The notes under the pieces: model-generated
Told to the model about the DNA's origin: nothing
Seen by the model: only the letters and a program-made list of their open reading frames with translations
Databases searched by the model: none
Shown here: positions 8,580 through 19,810 of the stretch, in pieces
How positions within the stretch are numbered: position 1 is the first letter of the stretch
How the letters are laid out: each line of letters begins with the position of its first letter
Made by a program: the position numbers and the translations under genes
Source of the DNA: Trifolium pratense
Lineage: Eukaryota > Streptophyta > Magnoliopsida > Fabales > Fabaceae
Assembly (NCBI RefSeq): GCF_020283565.1
Contig: NC_060062.1
Coordinates: 56,442,439-56,506,438 of the forward strand
Length of the DNA stretch: 64,000 bases
Direction: 5' to 3'

Positions 8580-11493
8580 TGTAACGACCCAAAATTTAGT
8601 ATTCGTTATTTAATTATTTTATTACGCGAGGGCGTGATTTATAATTAAATTATTAAGCGGTGAATAATCATTTAGCGAGAACGTAAGTTAATGAGCGAGA
8701 AGTTATGTTGTTTGGGCCTTTGGGCGTGGAATAGGCATTGGGCCTAAGCCAAGTGGGCTTTGATCCATGAGAATAGAGAGAGAGCTATAAGTAGCCAAGT
8801 CAACCATGAATAGTCTCATAAGTTGCAATTCTTGAGAAGTTGAAGAGCTTAGCTAGGGCAAGGAGCTCATGGGGGAGAAAGAGAAGAGCAAGCTTGTGGA
8901 TTCGTCGAGCTAAGGTACGAGAGTTAGATTACATATTCGTGAGTGATTCGGAAGAGGGGAGGATGTCGATTCCTCCATTCCCAAACTCTTTCCACTCTAT
9001 TTTCTTGTGGGTTTTGTGGGTGATTTTCTTAATGGAAAATGGATTCTTTTGATCCTAACATGTGTAGTGAACTCATGGTAGATGAGGTAAACAACTTTGG
9101 GGAGTTGAAAATGGGAATATGTAGATGTTTGATCAATGATTTGCATGTTTATGCAACTTTGCTTATTTTGCAAGAAATTGGCATGATTTTGATTATTTGA
9201 GGTATTTGGATGTTTGGAAGGGATGATTAATGTTCCTTGATACCATATATGTTTGGAATGGCTGTTTATATGAATTTATAACATGTTTGGATGAATTTTT
9301 GAGTTGATTCAATGTTAAACCGCCTTAGAAAACTCAAGAACAGATATTTCTGGTGTAGTTCGCTACGGATTCGCTACGGATTCGCTTAGCGAATAAGTTC
9401 GCTACGGATTCGCTACGGATTCGCTTAGCGAATAAGTTCGCTACGGGTTCGCTATCTGTTCGCCATGTACCTGCAACCCTCTGATGTAGTTCGCTACCTG
9501 TTCGCTACAGCGAACGTGTTCGCTACGTGTTCGCTACGTGTTCGCTACGTGTTCGCTACGGGTTCGCTACGGATTCGCTCAGCGAACAGCACTGTGACAG
9601 CAACTTTTTGATAATTGTTTTAAGTGCAATTAGGCGCTTGTAACATGGTTTAAGGGTATCCTTACATGTTTGTTGATACATGTTGATGTTGTTAATGCTT
9701 ATTGTTAATCGTTATATGATTCGCACGCGTATGCAATGACTTGTAGTTCAAGTGACTATGTTTATGTTTTAGCATTAATTTACAATGTTAAGGAAATGAT
9801 GTGTGTTTTATGACATAAGTGTAAATGAAACCTTATGTGTATAAAAATGGTTATGCAGATAATTATCATGTGAATAATTATGATTGGAGTGATAGGATAT
9901 TGTGTTATCCTAATGTGTTAGATGTTGGAATTGTGTTTCCGCATCAGTGAATGAATAGCTTCGAGCTAGATAGCGTCATGTATTTGATGTGTTTAAAAGT
10001 AATCATGCATTCATGAATAATTGTGTTATGGGAATCATGTGAATTCCAATAATTGATGAAAATGGACTATGTTTATGAAAAGTGGCCGAAGATGGGATTA
10101 TGTTATCCGAGATCTGGAGCCCATATCCAAACATGATATAAAACTGTGTGACTCCTCTTTATGGGAGAGATGGTTGATGATAACCATATCCTACATGATA
10201 TAAAACTGTTATTGAGCTTATCCAAGGGAGATAAGGTGGTTCGGTAAGTTCCGACGCATCCAACAAGATGTAAAACTGGGTTCATCTTAAATGGGGTGAA
10301 TAGCAGCATCCGACATGATGTAAAACTGTGTTGGCTTATCCAAGGGAGATAAGATGGTTCGGTAAGTTCCGACATATCCAGCATGATATAAAACTGTTCT
10401 TGGTCCACCGTTGGTGAGACGCTTATCCAGCATGATGTAAAACTGTTCTTGGTCCACCGTTGGTGAGACGCTTATCCAGCATGATGTAAAACTGTTCTTG
10501 GTCCACCGTTGGTGAGACACCTTGGTACCACATGCATTAGTCGTGTCTAGGGATGACATGACATTGGATAATTGGCATTAGATGCATTAGGGTAAATGCA
10601 CATGTATTTGATAATTGTTATGTGACAATATCTGATTGGATTGTAATGTGTTTTCCGTATGTGTTAAGCTTTGGAATTTACTAATTGTTTAATACTGTGA
10701 TTGTTGCCATGACTTGGTATGTGAGTAGAGTCCGTCATGACTATAAAATGAACAAGTGTAGAGTCCGTCATGACTATAAAATGAACAAGTGTAGAGTCCG
10801 TCATGACTATAAAATGAACAAGTGTAGAGTCCGTCATGACTATAAAATGAACAAGTGTAGAGTCCGTCATGACTATAAAATGAACAAGTGTAGAGTCCGT
10901 CATGACTATAAAATGAACACTTTAGTAGTGTCCGAGAAGACGTGAAACTATATGATTGGTGTGTTTGTAAATGAATGATTGATTGGTAGTCGTATTTGAC
11001 GATGTATGTGCGTGAGTTAGAAATGTATGATAGCGTGTGAAGTGTGTAGTATACTACTCACACTTATATTTATGTTTATGTTTTCTAACTCTCTGCTTTG
11101 TGTTAATTGCTGGACCTTTGGGGGTCCAGGTTGACAGGTTATGTGTTAGCCTCGTCCGAGTGCAATGGTGAAGCTCTGCTCTGATTGAGACACGGGAAAA
11201 AGGGGTTTTTATATGTATATGCATGTAGTCCTCTTAGTATACTCTGTTGGTCTTAAGCTTTCATTTGAAAAGTATCCGTTTTGTATAACTAATAACGCAT
11301 CGTTCGATGCGAGGTTTTGTTTTTAGTTCATTCGAATATTTTACTAGATAAATGTATTAGTATTATCTTTGAATGAAGTTTGTGATATTCAAACCAGCGC
11401 TTTATAAATCAGATTTTCAATTTTTCCGCGGCGTATTTTCGAAAAAGATTTTATAAAGGCAGAGTTAATTAAATAACGGGTTTGGGTGTTACA
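8580..11493 (+). repeat. E1 3' LTR
   Basis: Same length as the 5' LTR, at a constant offset of 5871 bp; internal repeat arrays and short-ORF translations are the same. Followed by the target duplication GATTC (11494-11498). Confidence 0.95.
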
Positions 11494-11498
11494 GATTC

Positions 11499-13069
11499 TA
11501 GCCATGTCAAGCTGGATAATTATATCAGTTATTCACATATTTCTCAAGTGGTTAAATGGTTGAGTCTGAGAGAATTTATTTTTCTCTACAGATTTTTGGA
11601 AGGACTCTCCAAGAGTCTTTATTGTTGGTAAGATTGTGTTTGGAGAAATGTCGAACCAGATGGTCCAACATTGGCCAGCAGATGCAATCTGAGTTTGATA
11701 CGAAGTAAGTTATTGGTACTTGTGACTATGATATTCTGTTCTCCCGTGATACAAATTCTATACTAGTGGGGTATTGTCTTGTTGATTGGATAAGAAGTGG
11801 TGATGATAAGAAAAGTACTTATGGAGGTTGTTTCTTTTTGGAGAATAATCTGATTTCCTGGTTTATCAAGAAGCAAAATAGTGTATCCTTGTCTACTGCA
11901 GAGGTTGATTACATAGCAGCTGAGAGTAGTTGTTCACAACTCTTGTGGATGAAGCAGGTGCTGAAAGAATACAATGTTGAACACAATGTTGCATCATCTA
12001 GGAAACCTATTTCTAAATCTATTATCCAGGTTAATCCTATCTTTCAAAAGACCCTAGAAAAGTCTATTTATGTTACTGTTGATGATGTTAATAAACCTAC
12101 CAAGCTTTTTTTATAACCTCATTGATTTAGTTGTCACCCCTAATGTTGAATCAAATGTGATTACCTCTGTTAAAAGTTCTATCGGTTCAAATGTTGTGGG
12201 TAGTGTTGGAACATCTGTGAGATCTGTCTCTGAAATTGTAATTCTAGATAAACCTAGATCACTTAAAAATCATAGGTCAATCTAGCATGAATGTTGTGGT
12301 TGTTGATGACATTGTTTTTTTTAAATTGTTCATGTGTCATCTTCCAAAGTTGTTTGTTTTGACACTCTGTCATCCCCCACTAAAGTTGTGGTTGTGTCCC
12401 CCAAAGAAACCTCACCTGAGTCTGATGTCATATAAGATGTTGAACCATCCTAGACCAGCCCGTTAGTATTGTTTAAATTTGTTCTGTGATTCCCCAAACC
12501 GAGGCTGATATTGTTTTGAGAGTCCTCAACTTGATGAGGTTGAAGATCAACCTGATGGTGGTTTGGAGCATTGAAGTTTTTAATGTGGTGGAAGAAATTG
12601 ATCCTGATGATCTTCCACTTGACCAAGTTGTTGCTCAAAGTGTGACTGAAAGAGAACTGGTCATGCTATGACTGGTTGTGTGGATGTGCATTCTGCTGAG
12701 AAGTACTATATATGATCAGATGTGTTGTGATCAGATGTGATAATGCTCAGATATGTGATGTTCAAAAAGGTGATTATTACTACTATATCTGACTGTTTCG
12801 AATTTGGTATGTGCTTCTTGATGCTGAAACTGGTTTATATTCATATGTGTGTGTGACTCTGAGCTTGATGTTGAGGATGATGTGCTAAACATCATGTCAC
12901 TTGACAGGAAGAAAGTTGGGGTTTAGTAACTCTTCTGCCATCTTAGATAATGTTTCTTTCATTTTGAAGAAAGTGTTCAGAAGTGAAAGTTTGTGTTTTA
13001 ACAGAGATAAGTTCTATGAGAAACTGGATTTTTGTAAAGATTAACAGAATTGTGTGAAGTCATATTGTG
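11499..13069 (+). pseudogene. Decayed copia element D, second fragment (RT end and RNase H)
   Basis: Around 11655-11700 the text resembles the end of the RT of element B (compare 31490-31530). At 11766-12000 a broken RNase H frame is readable, with the Ty1/copia motifs KSTYGGCFF, NLISWF, SLSTAEVDYIA and SSCSQLLWMKQVLKEYN. The catalytic-site equivalent of CDAD is replaced by LVDW, and the frame loses RNase H similarity after codon 77, so it is inactive. From 12116 to 13069 only short frames remain. It matches Sirevirus pol more than any other element here and is clearly old. Confidence 0.8.
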
Positions 13070-13074
13070 CAAAC
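13070..13074. repeat. Target-site duplication of element C (left copy)
   Basis: CAAAC, repeated at 42946-42950 after the far LTR of C. This pairs two LTRs almost 29 kb apart. Confidence 0.85.
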
Positions 13075-14180
13075 TGAAGGTGTGAAAACACAAGAAGGGG
13101 GGGGGGGGGGGGGGGGGTTGAATTGTGTTTTAGCCAAGTTAAAACTTTTTCGAAGTTCTTAACTTAGCTACGTTAGCAGCGGATAAACAACACACAAATA
13201 ATGAGATCAGAGAGAGAGAAAGCACACAAGCAATTTATACTAGTTCCTCTCACAAAACAAGAGTAGTCCAGTCCCCTTGCACTTCCAAGGGATTTCACTA
13301 TAATCACACAAGATTACAAATGCTCAAGCACACAAGCAAGAGACTTCACCACAATGCTTAAGCACACAAGCTTAAGACTTCTCACTTAAGCACACAAGCT
13401 TAAGACTACTCAAACTTACAAAGTAAATAGAGTTCAATGATTGAATACAACTGCTCTTAAGAGAACCTTAAAAAATCAAATACAGTGAGTACAAAGTATT
13501 TGGACTAAGAGTTAAAAACACTAGTTCAGAGGTTCAGAGCTTGTATTCGCAAATGTGAAAATATTGAGCGCGTGTTGTAATTGTCGTAATATCTTGCAAA
13601 CCGATTCTTCTAGTATATATAGGACTAAGAAAGTGTCGTTGCAAAGATGACCGTTGTTGAAGATAACCTTTTGTCTTCAAGCAAGTTGTCTTGATGCAAT
13701 TTGGTCGTTTCCAAAACAGAGTAAGAGTTTCAGTAACTTTGACCATGTGCAGAGAAGACTTTCCTTATTCAGCCAAGAAGTCTGATAACCCACGTTCTCC
13801 ATTGTGGATAGACAAAATGTAAGTAGCTGTTCTGATCAAGGTTGAGAGGTCCTTTTCTTCATTGGTAAGAGAGTTGACCTTCAAATTCGAATCTTCACAC
13901 AATCCAAGATATACCTCAGAGTTTGATTCACTTCAGACTTTAGCAAGTTCTGATGTCTTCATCCTCTGATGCATGTAACTTCTGAAGATTCTTATCTTCT
14001 GAGTTCTTGCGAACTTCTGAGAACTTGTCTTCTGAGCTTTCTTCAGAGCTTGTCTGAAACTAAGTTCTGCACACTTAAAATAAATTTTTAGTACTTCCAA
14101 TTGTATATTAATACTTTGTTATCATCAAAACCTTAATAGATTTAGGGGGCAAACATTTTTAAATCAATTTTGTTCCAACA
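13075..14180 (-). repeat. C 3' LTR
   Basis: Read on the minus strand it starts TGTTGGAACA and ends CACCTTCA (TG...CA). It contains a 21-G run (13097-13117) near its outer end. The match to 19810-19921 and 42391-42945 defines it as an LTR. Confidence 0.9.
13097..13117. repeat. G21 homopolymer inside an inverted repeat
   Basis: Twenty-one G flanked by AAAACACA (13085-13092) and TGTGTTTT, which are complementary. The length is likely unstable and open to sequencing error. Confidence 0.9.
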
Positions 14181-14194
14181 ATCTCCCCCTTTTT
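14181..14194 (-). promoter_or_regulatory. C polypurine tract
   Basis: Minus-strand AAAAAGGGGGAGAT directly before TGTTGGAACA. Three further GGGGGAG tracts lie upstream in the element (minus strand, near 14280, 14415 and 14600), a multiple-PPT pattern known for Sireviruses. Confidence 0.85.
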
Positions 14195-14720
14195 GATGAT
14201 GACAAACATAAGTATTAATTGACAATTGTTGTTAAATTAACTTATCATGTTTCTCTTAGGTTTGTGAGGTTTGCAAGCTCCCCCTAAGATTGATACTCCA
14301 TAAAGCCTTAGCTTTAAGTTTTATCCATGATATTTTAATTTAGTATAAGATTAAGTAGTTAAAATAAAAATTAAATTCCAAATTTTTCTTCAGAGTGAGA
14401 GGTTTGCAAGCTCTCCCCCTAAGTTTCATAAGGCTAAGTTAAAATTGCACTCTTAACTTATCCTTACTTATGAAATTTATTTTTAATTAAAATACTCAGT
14501 CTCCGCATAAAATAATTAACAAGAATATTTTATAACAGACTGTAACAAACTTTAAACGTGATTTCAGCTTTTTGAAACATATCAATTAATGCGAACTACT
14601 CCCCCTTTTGTCATTATCAAAAAGTAGTAGTCAAAAATGAGAAAACCAAGACAGTCAAAGACAGGAATTGGTTGTTACGGAGGTGAAATTAATTTTCAAA
14701 AGATAAAACCAAGCGCCAAA
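14195..14720 (-). mobile_element. C 3' untranslated region
   Basis: AT-rich, non-coding on both strands apart from the GGGGGAG tracts. It lies between the PPT and the TATA box of the antisense gene. Confidence 0.6.
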
Positions 14721-14725
14721 GTGGC

Positions 14726-14733
14726 TATAAAAA
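14726..14733 (+). promoter_or_regulatory. TATA box of the antisense small gene
   Basis: TATAAAAA in the context GGCTATAAAAAGG, about 80 bp before the ATG at 14807. A start site some 30 bp downstream would give a leader of about 50 bases, A-rich and free of upstream ATG. Prediction from sequence only. Confidence 0.6.
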
Positions 14734-14806
14734 GGTTCCGGTTGAATAACATTGTTCACAAAAAAAAATCAATCTCAGTACACAAAGAAAAGAAATTGAA
14801 AACATA

Positions 14807-15109
14807 ATGAAAAGATTCAGCGCACGCATCGCAGAATTTCGTAAGAGAAAAGAAGATGAGCGTGAAAGAGAAAACAAAAAGAATCAAGAAGAGGAAGACA
14901 AGAAGAAACAGGAGGTAGAGATTATCATCATCTCTTCAGAGTCTGAGTCAGAAGAGGATGAAATAGAAGCTGACTATGCTGAGTTCTTAGCAGGCTATGT
15001 TCCTGAGGAGGAACAAAATGAAGAAGAGGAAGACCCAGAGCCAATAGAGATATCCTCAGATGAATCTGAGAAGAAATCTGAGATTTCCTCTGAGACTTTA
15101 TCTGATTAG
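14807..15109 (+). CDS. Antisense acidic small protein with two SIM-like motifs
   Basis: One hundred codons, antisense to the host Sirevirus C, between its ORF2 and 3' LTR. The ATG lies in an AAACATAATGA context behind a TATA box; a poly(A) signal follows the stop. The protein has a basic N-terminus (residues 1-20), a charged, probably helical K/E stretch (15-38), then IIIISSESESEEDE (39-52) and IEISSDESE (80-88). Hydrophobic runs followed by Ser/Glu/Asp match the SUMO-interacting motif pattern. No signal peptide or membrane segment. Extra ORFs, some antisense, are known in plant LTR elements, but I do not recognise this protein. Expression and function are inference; a chance ORF in compositionally biased DNA is the main alternative. 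Confidence 0.6.
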   Translation: MKRFSARIAEFRKRKEDERERENKKNQEEEDKKKQEVEIIIISSESESEEDEIEADYAEFLAGYVPEEEQNEEEEDPEPIEISSDESEKKSEISSETLSD

Positions 15110-15163
15110 GATTAGGTTTTCTTTTTCTTATGCTAATGTACTCAAGGCATTTTTAGCCAATTT

Positions 15164-15169
15164 AATAAA
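15164..15169 (+). terminator. Poly(A) signal AATAAA after the antisense gene
   Basis: AATAAA 55 bp after the stop codon, in an A/T-rich stretch with a T-rich region before it. It would complete a TATA-ORF-poly(A) unit of about 450 bp. Confidence 0.45.
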
Positions 15170-15376
15170 AAATTTAAAAAAATTCTGTTGTGTTTCTTTG
15201 TCTCCTTCTTTTGATATTTGTTTAGAAAATAGAAGTAAATAAACACAAAAATAAACCAAAATAAGCACACACAAAAAAAAAAACGAAAACATAAGAAATA
15301 ACGATCCAAGTGTACGATAGTTAACAAGATGAAACATAAAAACTTTAAAACAAAAGCAAATGATGTGCATAGAAGC

Positions 15377-16120
15377 CTAGGGTTTTTGGAGAAGGGCTAT
15401 GATCATATCAAATTTGTTGTTCAGATTGTCCACTTTGGAATCCAGCTTATCCACCTTGGTTGCAAGAACTTGGTGTTCGGACCTCTGTTCTTCAATAGCT
15501 TGCTCCAAGACCCTCAGATGATCCATATTTGCTTCCATAGGAGCTTTTCCTTTATCAGATGAAGATTCACCATCCTCTGAATAGTCAATTCTAAGTACTT
15601 GTTCCTCTATCATTGGCACTTGTTCTTGAGTGAGCAATGCAGCCTCTTGAGCGATCCTCTCAGTTTCTATCCTCTGATCCTCTAAGCACTTGAACAATTT
15701 GGATTCCACCCAGCAGTTGTTAAGCACATGTAGAAGCATGTCATCAGCAGCTTGCCTTGCAGATAAAGCTGCAACCTTAGAGATCTCAGCTTCTTCATGA
15801 TTAAACATGGTCAATCTCTTCAGACTAGCTCTAGCAAGAGAATCCCTTAGCAGACTTACAACCTCCATGTCCCGTTTACCAATCTCAGCCTTGATGTCCT
15901 TTCCAACCATATCCAGAGCATCGCAAATCTTGGCCTTGATAGCAGAAACCTCAACATCCACATCAGACGGACACACTAAGAACCTATTCTTAAGTTTAGA
16001 CAACCTTGAAAGATCATCATAAAGCTGATTGGATAGGCTTCCAGAAGGGTCAGATGTTATAGGTAGAAGGGATTGTGAAAAGCTTGGGTGATTCAGAAGC
16101 AGTGTTGGTATTATGAACAA
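15377..16120 (-). pseudogene. C ORF2, C-terminal part in a shifted frame
   Basis: 247 codons, overlapping the end of the 666-codon frame by 71 bases in another frame. It probably continues the same protein after an indel near 16050-16120. It is rich in Ala/Glu helix and ends in a heptad-like coiled coil (about residues 205-245, with VDKLDSKVDNLNNKFDMI). Its own Met has no special context. A programmed frameshift cannot be excluded. Function unknown. Confidence 0.6.
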
Positions 16121-18050
16121 CAGTTACTTCTGAAGGACAAGGAGCACAAGTGTGAACATGTTCAGGAGCTACATGTTCAGTACTTGAGGTTGGGTTTGGT
16201 TCAGAATTTTGTTCAGAGTTTGTGGATTCAGTAGTTGGTTCAGGAGATTTGATAGGAGAAGTTTTTTTGGTTTGTTCAGTGGGAGAGTGCATGGGTTCAA
16301 GAGATATTTCTTGTTGTGGATCAGATGATTGTTTGGCAGATGTTTCTATTTGGGATTGAGTTTGTGGTGATGGTGATTTTGGTTTTGTGGTTTCGTGAGA
16401 GAAAGGGTGATTGCTTAGAGAATCAGGGCTAAGATGTTTTTCTAGTTCATGAAGGGGATCTTCAGAAAGAACTTGTTTGTCCTTCTGCTGAGACTTATCA
16501 GAGGAGGTAAGTTTTGAAAGGTTTTTCTTACCTTCTTTGATCAGCTCATCAGTTGAACAACTTTGTTCCTCTGAGTCTGAAATATTGATGGGGTCAGGGT
16601 GAATGGTTCTAAGAGGTTTGGTGAAACCTAATCCAATTTCAGCTTCATTAAAGGAGATCTTAGGAGTCTTACCTTTTGAAACAGGAACTTGTTTCTTTCT
16701 CAGCCTATCAGCAAGAGTTTCCTCATCAGAGTGTGTCTCTTCTGAATCATCTTCATCATCATCCAGCTTAAGTTTCCTCTTAGGAGCTCTAGAGGATTCC
16801 TCAGCAACCTTTTCAGCAGGTGCTTCATGCTTCTTCTTTGTTCTTTGTTCAGCAACAGCTTGCTCTACCTTGATTTTCTTCTGAGCAAGAAGATCTGGAT
16901 GAACTTGTTCCTCTTGAGTTTCAGCCTTTCTTTTGGACTTCCTCTGTCTAGGATTGTACATGCTAACAGTTGGCGCCTTTGGTACCATTTTCCTAGTAAC
17001 AGTATATCCTTCTCCATTAAGCCTTTCCAAGTAGTTCTGAATTACTTCTTCACAGTCCAATTCAGAAACTAATGGATAACCACCTACATAAAAGGGATCT
17101 TCTGTGCGTACATGGAAATCTTGAGAAGGTTGAACCACCTTAGTGTTGATTAGATGCATTTTGGCTAAGAAGTTTGCAGTCAGAACTTCTGGCATAACCT
17201 TATTCTCAACAAGTTCTGGATAAAACTTCTGAAGCTGCTTGACGATTCTCCCTTGAAAAAGTAAGTCAGACAGCAATCTAGGATGAACAATGGTTGTTCT
17301 CCTCTGAGACTTGCTGAAGAAAATAGCTTCACATACCCTTTCAAATAGGTAATCTCCCAGATTAACCTTTCTATCAGTCAGAAGAAAGTAAATCAAATGA
17401 CGATGAGGCCAAGAGATTGTATCAGTACCACCTAATCTTGGACAGATAGATGATATGATTATCTTAAACAAAACCCTGCACTCATCAGTCATTCCCTTGA
17501 CTTTACCCTTCAGCTTCAAATCTGTAAACATCCTGTGCAGAAGATCTTCTCTGAATCTAGTATCCTTTTCAAAATTGTCCAAAATCATACCAGAGTTTGT
17601 CAACCCAAGTAGAGCGTTGAAGTGAACCTTTGAGAAGGTGAGATTAATACCACAGACATTAGACCTAATCTGCGTACCAGTAAAATCAAGAAGACCCATA
17701 TCCTTTCTAGATTTTCCTTTCAGACTTGGATTTCTTTCAATAGCTAGGAGTTCTTCTTGCTTTGCTTCGACCTTAGTGAAGACCTTAGCTTTCATCCAGA
17801 AGTGTTTAAGAAGATTTGGATAGATTGGACCATTCAACATCTCGAAATATCTATCCCAACCTTGAGCAGTGATATAAGGTCTCACATCATACCCATTAGC
17901 TTTCAAGCTCTCGAAATCGACCATCTTCTCAGGTAGGAGAGTTAAGAACGATTCTGAGAATTCCATCTCGTTCCCAACATATTTTATGTTCTTGAAGATG
18001 AAGGGTGGAATAGTGATAGGATTCGTTGAAGTTGAAGTTGAAGCAGACAT
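16050..18050 (-). CDS. C ORF2: extra Sirevirus protein (plant transposon protein-like)
   Basis: 666 codons downstream of RT-RNase H on the element's sense strand. The first ~330 residues form a folded-looking domain (motifs FWMKAKVF, VHFNALLGL, HRHLIYFLLTDRKV), followed by a long Lys/Glu/Ser/Pro-rich disordered tail with basic patches (RKSKRKAE, PKRKLKLD) and a SIM-like INISDSEE near residue 487. No signal peptide or membrane helix, so a classical envelope role is not supported. The pol stop upstream is TAA in another frame and not a readthrough context. The ATG follows a CT-rich leader and a TTTAAATAA box about 130 bp upstream (minus strand), so its own promoter is possible. The frame shifts near 16060-16120. 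Confidence 0.7.
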   Translation of the reverse strand: MSASTSTSTNPITIPPFIFKNIKYVGNEMEFSESFLTLLPEKMVDFESLKANGYDVRPYITAQGWDRYFEMLNGPIYPNLLKHFWMKAKVFTKVEAKQEELLAIERNPSLKGKSRKDMGLLDFTGTQIRSNVCGINLTFSKVHFNALLGLTNSGMILDNFEKDTRFREDLLHRMFTDLKLKGKVKGMTDECRVLFKIIISSICPRLGGTDTISWPHRHLIYFLLTDRKVNLGDYLFERVCEAIFFSKSQRRTTIVHPRLLSDLLFQGRIVKQLQKFYPELVENKVMPEVLTANFLAKMHLINTKVVQPSQDFHVRTEDPFYVGGYPLVSELDCEEVIQNYLERLNGEGYTVTRKMVPKAPTVSMYNPRQRKSKRKAETQEEQVHPDLLAQKKIKVEQAVAEQRTKKKHEAPAEKVAEESSRAPKRKLKLDDDEDDSEETHSDEETLADRLRKKQVPVSKGKTPKISFNEAEIGLGFTKPLRTIHPDPINISDSEEQSCSTDELIKEGKKNLSKLTSSDKSQQKDKQVLSEDPLHELEKHLSPDSLSNHPFSHETTKPKSPSPQTQSQIETSAKQSSDPQQEISLEPMHSPTEQTKKTSPIKSPEPTTESTNSEQNSEPNPTSSTEHVAPEHVHTCAPCPSEVTVVHNTNTASESPKLFTIPSTYNI

Positions 18051-18495
18051 GATGAAGGTTTAGGTTAGGGTTGATGCTAACGAGAGAGAAAGAAAAATTT
18101 TGTTGGAGGTTTAGAGAGATGAAAAGTGTATGTTGTGAGAGTGAAAAGTGTGCAAGTGTATTGTGTAAGTTTATTTAAATGCGTACAGTTAACACAAAAA
18201 TGGCAAACATGGGAAGTTACGCTTATTGACAAAAATTTGAATACTAAAAGTCATCATAAACCACCCACTACCTGACACACATAAGCCACGTGTAAAAAGA
18301 TTACTTGGTAACTGCCATCTTAGTGAACAACTGTTCAGTAGCGAATATTGAACATTTTCCACTTAGATAGGTCAGAGCCTCAGAGTTGAAAAGATTCTAC
18401 CAGGGTCAAGTACTTCAGAGCTTTTGTATTCAGATGTTCTGAAGCAGAAGTTCTGATGTACACAACCTCTTACACCTTAGAAGCCAAAAAAATTT
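18051..18495 (-). promoter_or_regulatory. Intergenic region between RT-RNase H and ORF2 of C
   Basis: 445 bp, non-coding. On the minus strand it ends in a CT-rich leader typical of plant 5' UTRs, with ATTTAAATAA near 18175 as a possible TATA element. Candidate internal promoter; inference only. Confidence 0.35.
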
Positions 18496-19810
18496 TTATT
18501 CAGAGATTGAAAACATGTTCAGATGTTTCTTTATAAAATCAAATCTTTCAATAGGTAAGGCTTTAGTAAATATGTCAGCCCATTGATTTTCAGTATCAAC
18601 AAACTTAATATCTATTATGCCTCTCTGAACATAATCTCTGATGAAATGATGTTTAATTTCAATATGTTTGGCTCTAGAGTGAAGGATAGGATTTTTAGAT
18701 AAATGAATGGCTGCAGTATTATCACAATATAAAGGAATATTGTGACTTCTTACTTGATAATCTTCTAACTGATATTTTAACCAGAGTAGTTGTGTGCAAC
18801 ACTTAGCTGCTGAAATGTATTCTGCTTCTACTGTAGACAATGCTATGGTAGTTTGTGTTTTACTAGCCCAGGAGATAAGGTTTTCACCAACAAATTGACA
18901 ATTGCCACTTGTGGATTTTCTTTCAATTTTATCTCCAGCATAGTCAGCATCACAAAATCCATTTAGCACATAATCATTGGATTTCTTATAGAGAAGTCCA
19001 AGATTAGTTGTTCCTTTCAGATACCTAAAGATTCTCTTTACAGCAGTAAGATGAGACTCTCTAGGATCTGACTGGAATCTTGCACATAAACAGACACTGA
19101 ATAAAATATCAGGCCTAGAGGCTGTCAGATAGAGTAAGGAACCAATCATACCTCTGTAGACCTTTTGATCTACTTTTCCTTCATCTTCTGTTTTGCTCAT
19201 GTTGGTTGTTGAATGCATAGGAGTGTTCATTATCTTGCAATCATCTAGATTGAACTTCTTCAGAAGTTCCTTGGTGTATTTAGATTGATGAACATAAGTT
19301 CCTTCCTTCTTCTGATTAATTTGAATTCCAAGGAAGAACTTCAATTCTCCCATCATGCTCATTTCAAATTCATCCTGCATTATCTTAGAGAAATTCTTGC
19401 ACAAGGAAGCATTAGTTGAACCAAAAATAATATCATCAACATAAATCTGAATGATTAAAATATCTTCTTTGGTTGTTTTTCTAAAGAGTGTGCAGTCAAC
19501 CTTCCCTTTCTCAAAACCCTTTTCAAGAAGGAAATTACTGAGTCTATCATACCAAGCTCTTGGAGCTTGTTTCAGACCATACAGTGATTTCTTCAATCTA
19601 AAAACATGTTCTGGGTTTGAGATATCTTCAAAACCAGGAGGTTGTTTGACGTACACTTCTTCAGAAATGAAACCATTTAAGAAGACACTTTTAACATCCA
19701 TCTGATACAGAGTTATTCCAAGATTAACAGCATAAGATAGAAGTAACCTGATAGCTTCAAGCCTAGCTACTGGTGCAAAAGTTTCAGTATAGTCAATCCC
19801 CTCTTGCTGT
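18496..19810 (-). pseudogene. C RT-RNase H fragment of copia pol
   Basis: About 437 codons beginning inside RT, at the motif [20 protein letters not shown]. It contains [28 protein letters not shown], the catalytic IYVDDIIFGS, then RNase H with GFCDADYAGD, RKSTSGNCQFVG, ALSTVEAEYI, YCDNTAAIHL and HIEIKHHFIRD. Both catalytic centres look intact and the stop is normal, but gag, protease, integrase and the RT N-terminus are gone. The 5' end is joined to LTR sequence (TAAAAACACTAG occurs in both); the apparent start is a GTG within the LTR, not a real initiation site. Confidence 0.9.

Larger units (their letters stand above)
2709..11493 (+). mobile_element. E1: young non-autonomous gypsy LTR element (LARD type)
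   Basis: Two direct LTRs of 2914 bp each (2709-5622, 8580-11493), flanked by a perfect 5-bp duplication GATTC (2704-2708, 11494-11498). A primer site TGGTATCAGAGC follows the 5' LTR and a purine tract precedes the 3' LTR. The 2957-bp internal region has no gag or pol ORF, so proteins must come from another element. The LTRs have equal length and no difference that I noticed, so insertion is recent. LTR termini and PPT context match chromovirus H, the likely helper class. Confidence 0.95.

Noticed and set aside
12070..12671. Short ORFs after the D RNase H remnant as a separate gene
   Set aside because: Fragmented, overlapping, without recognisable motifs; best read as decayed 3' part of D.
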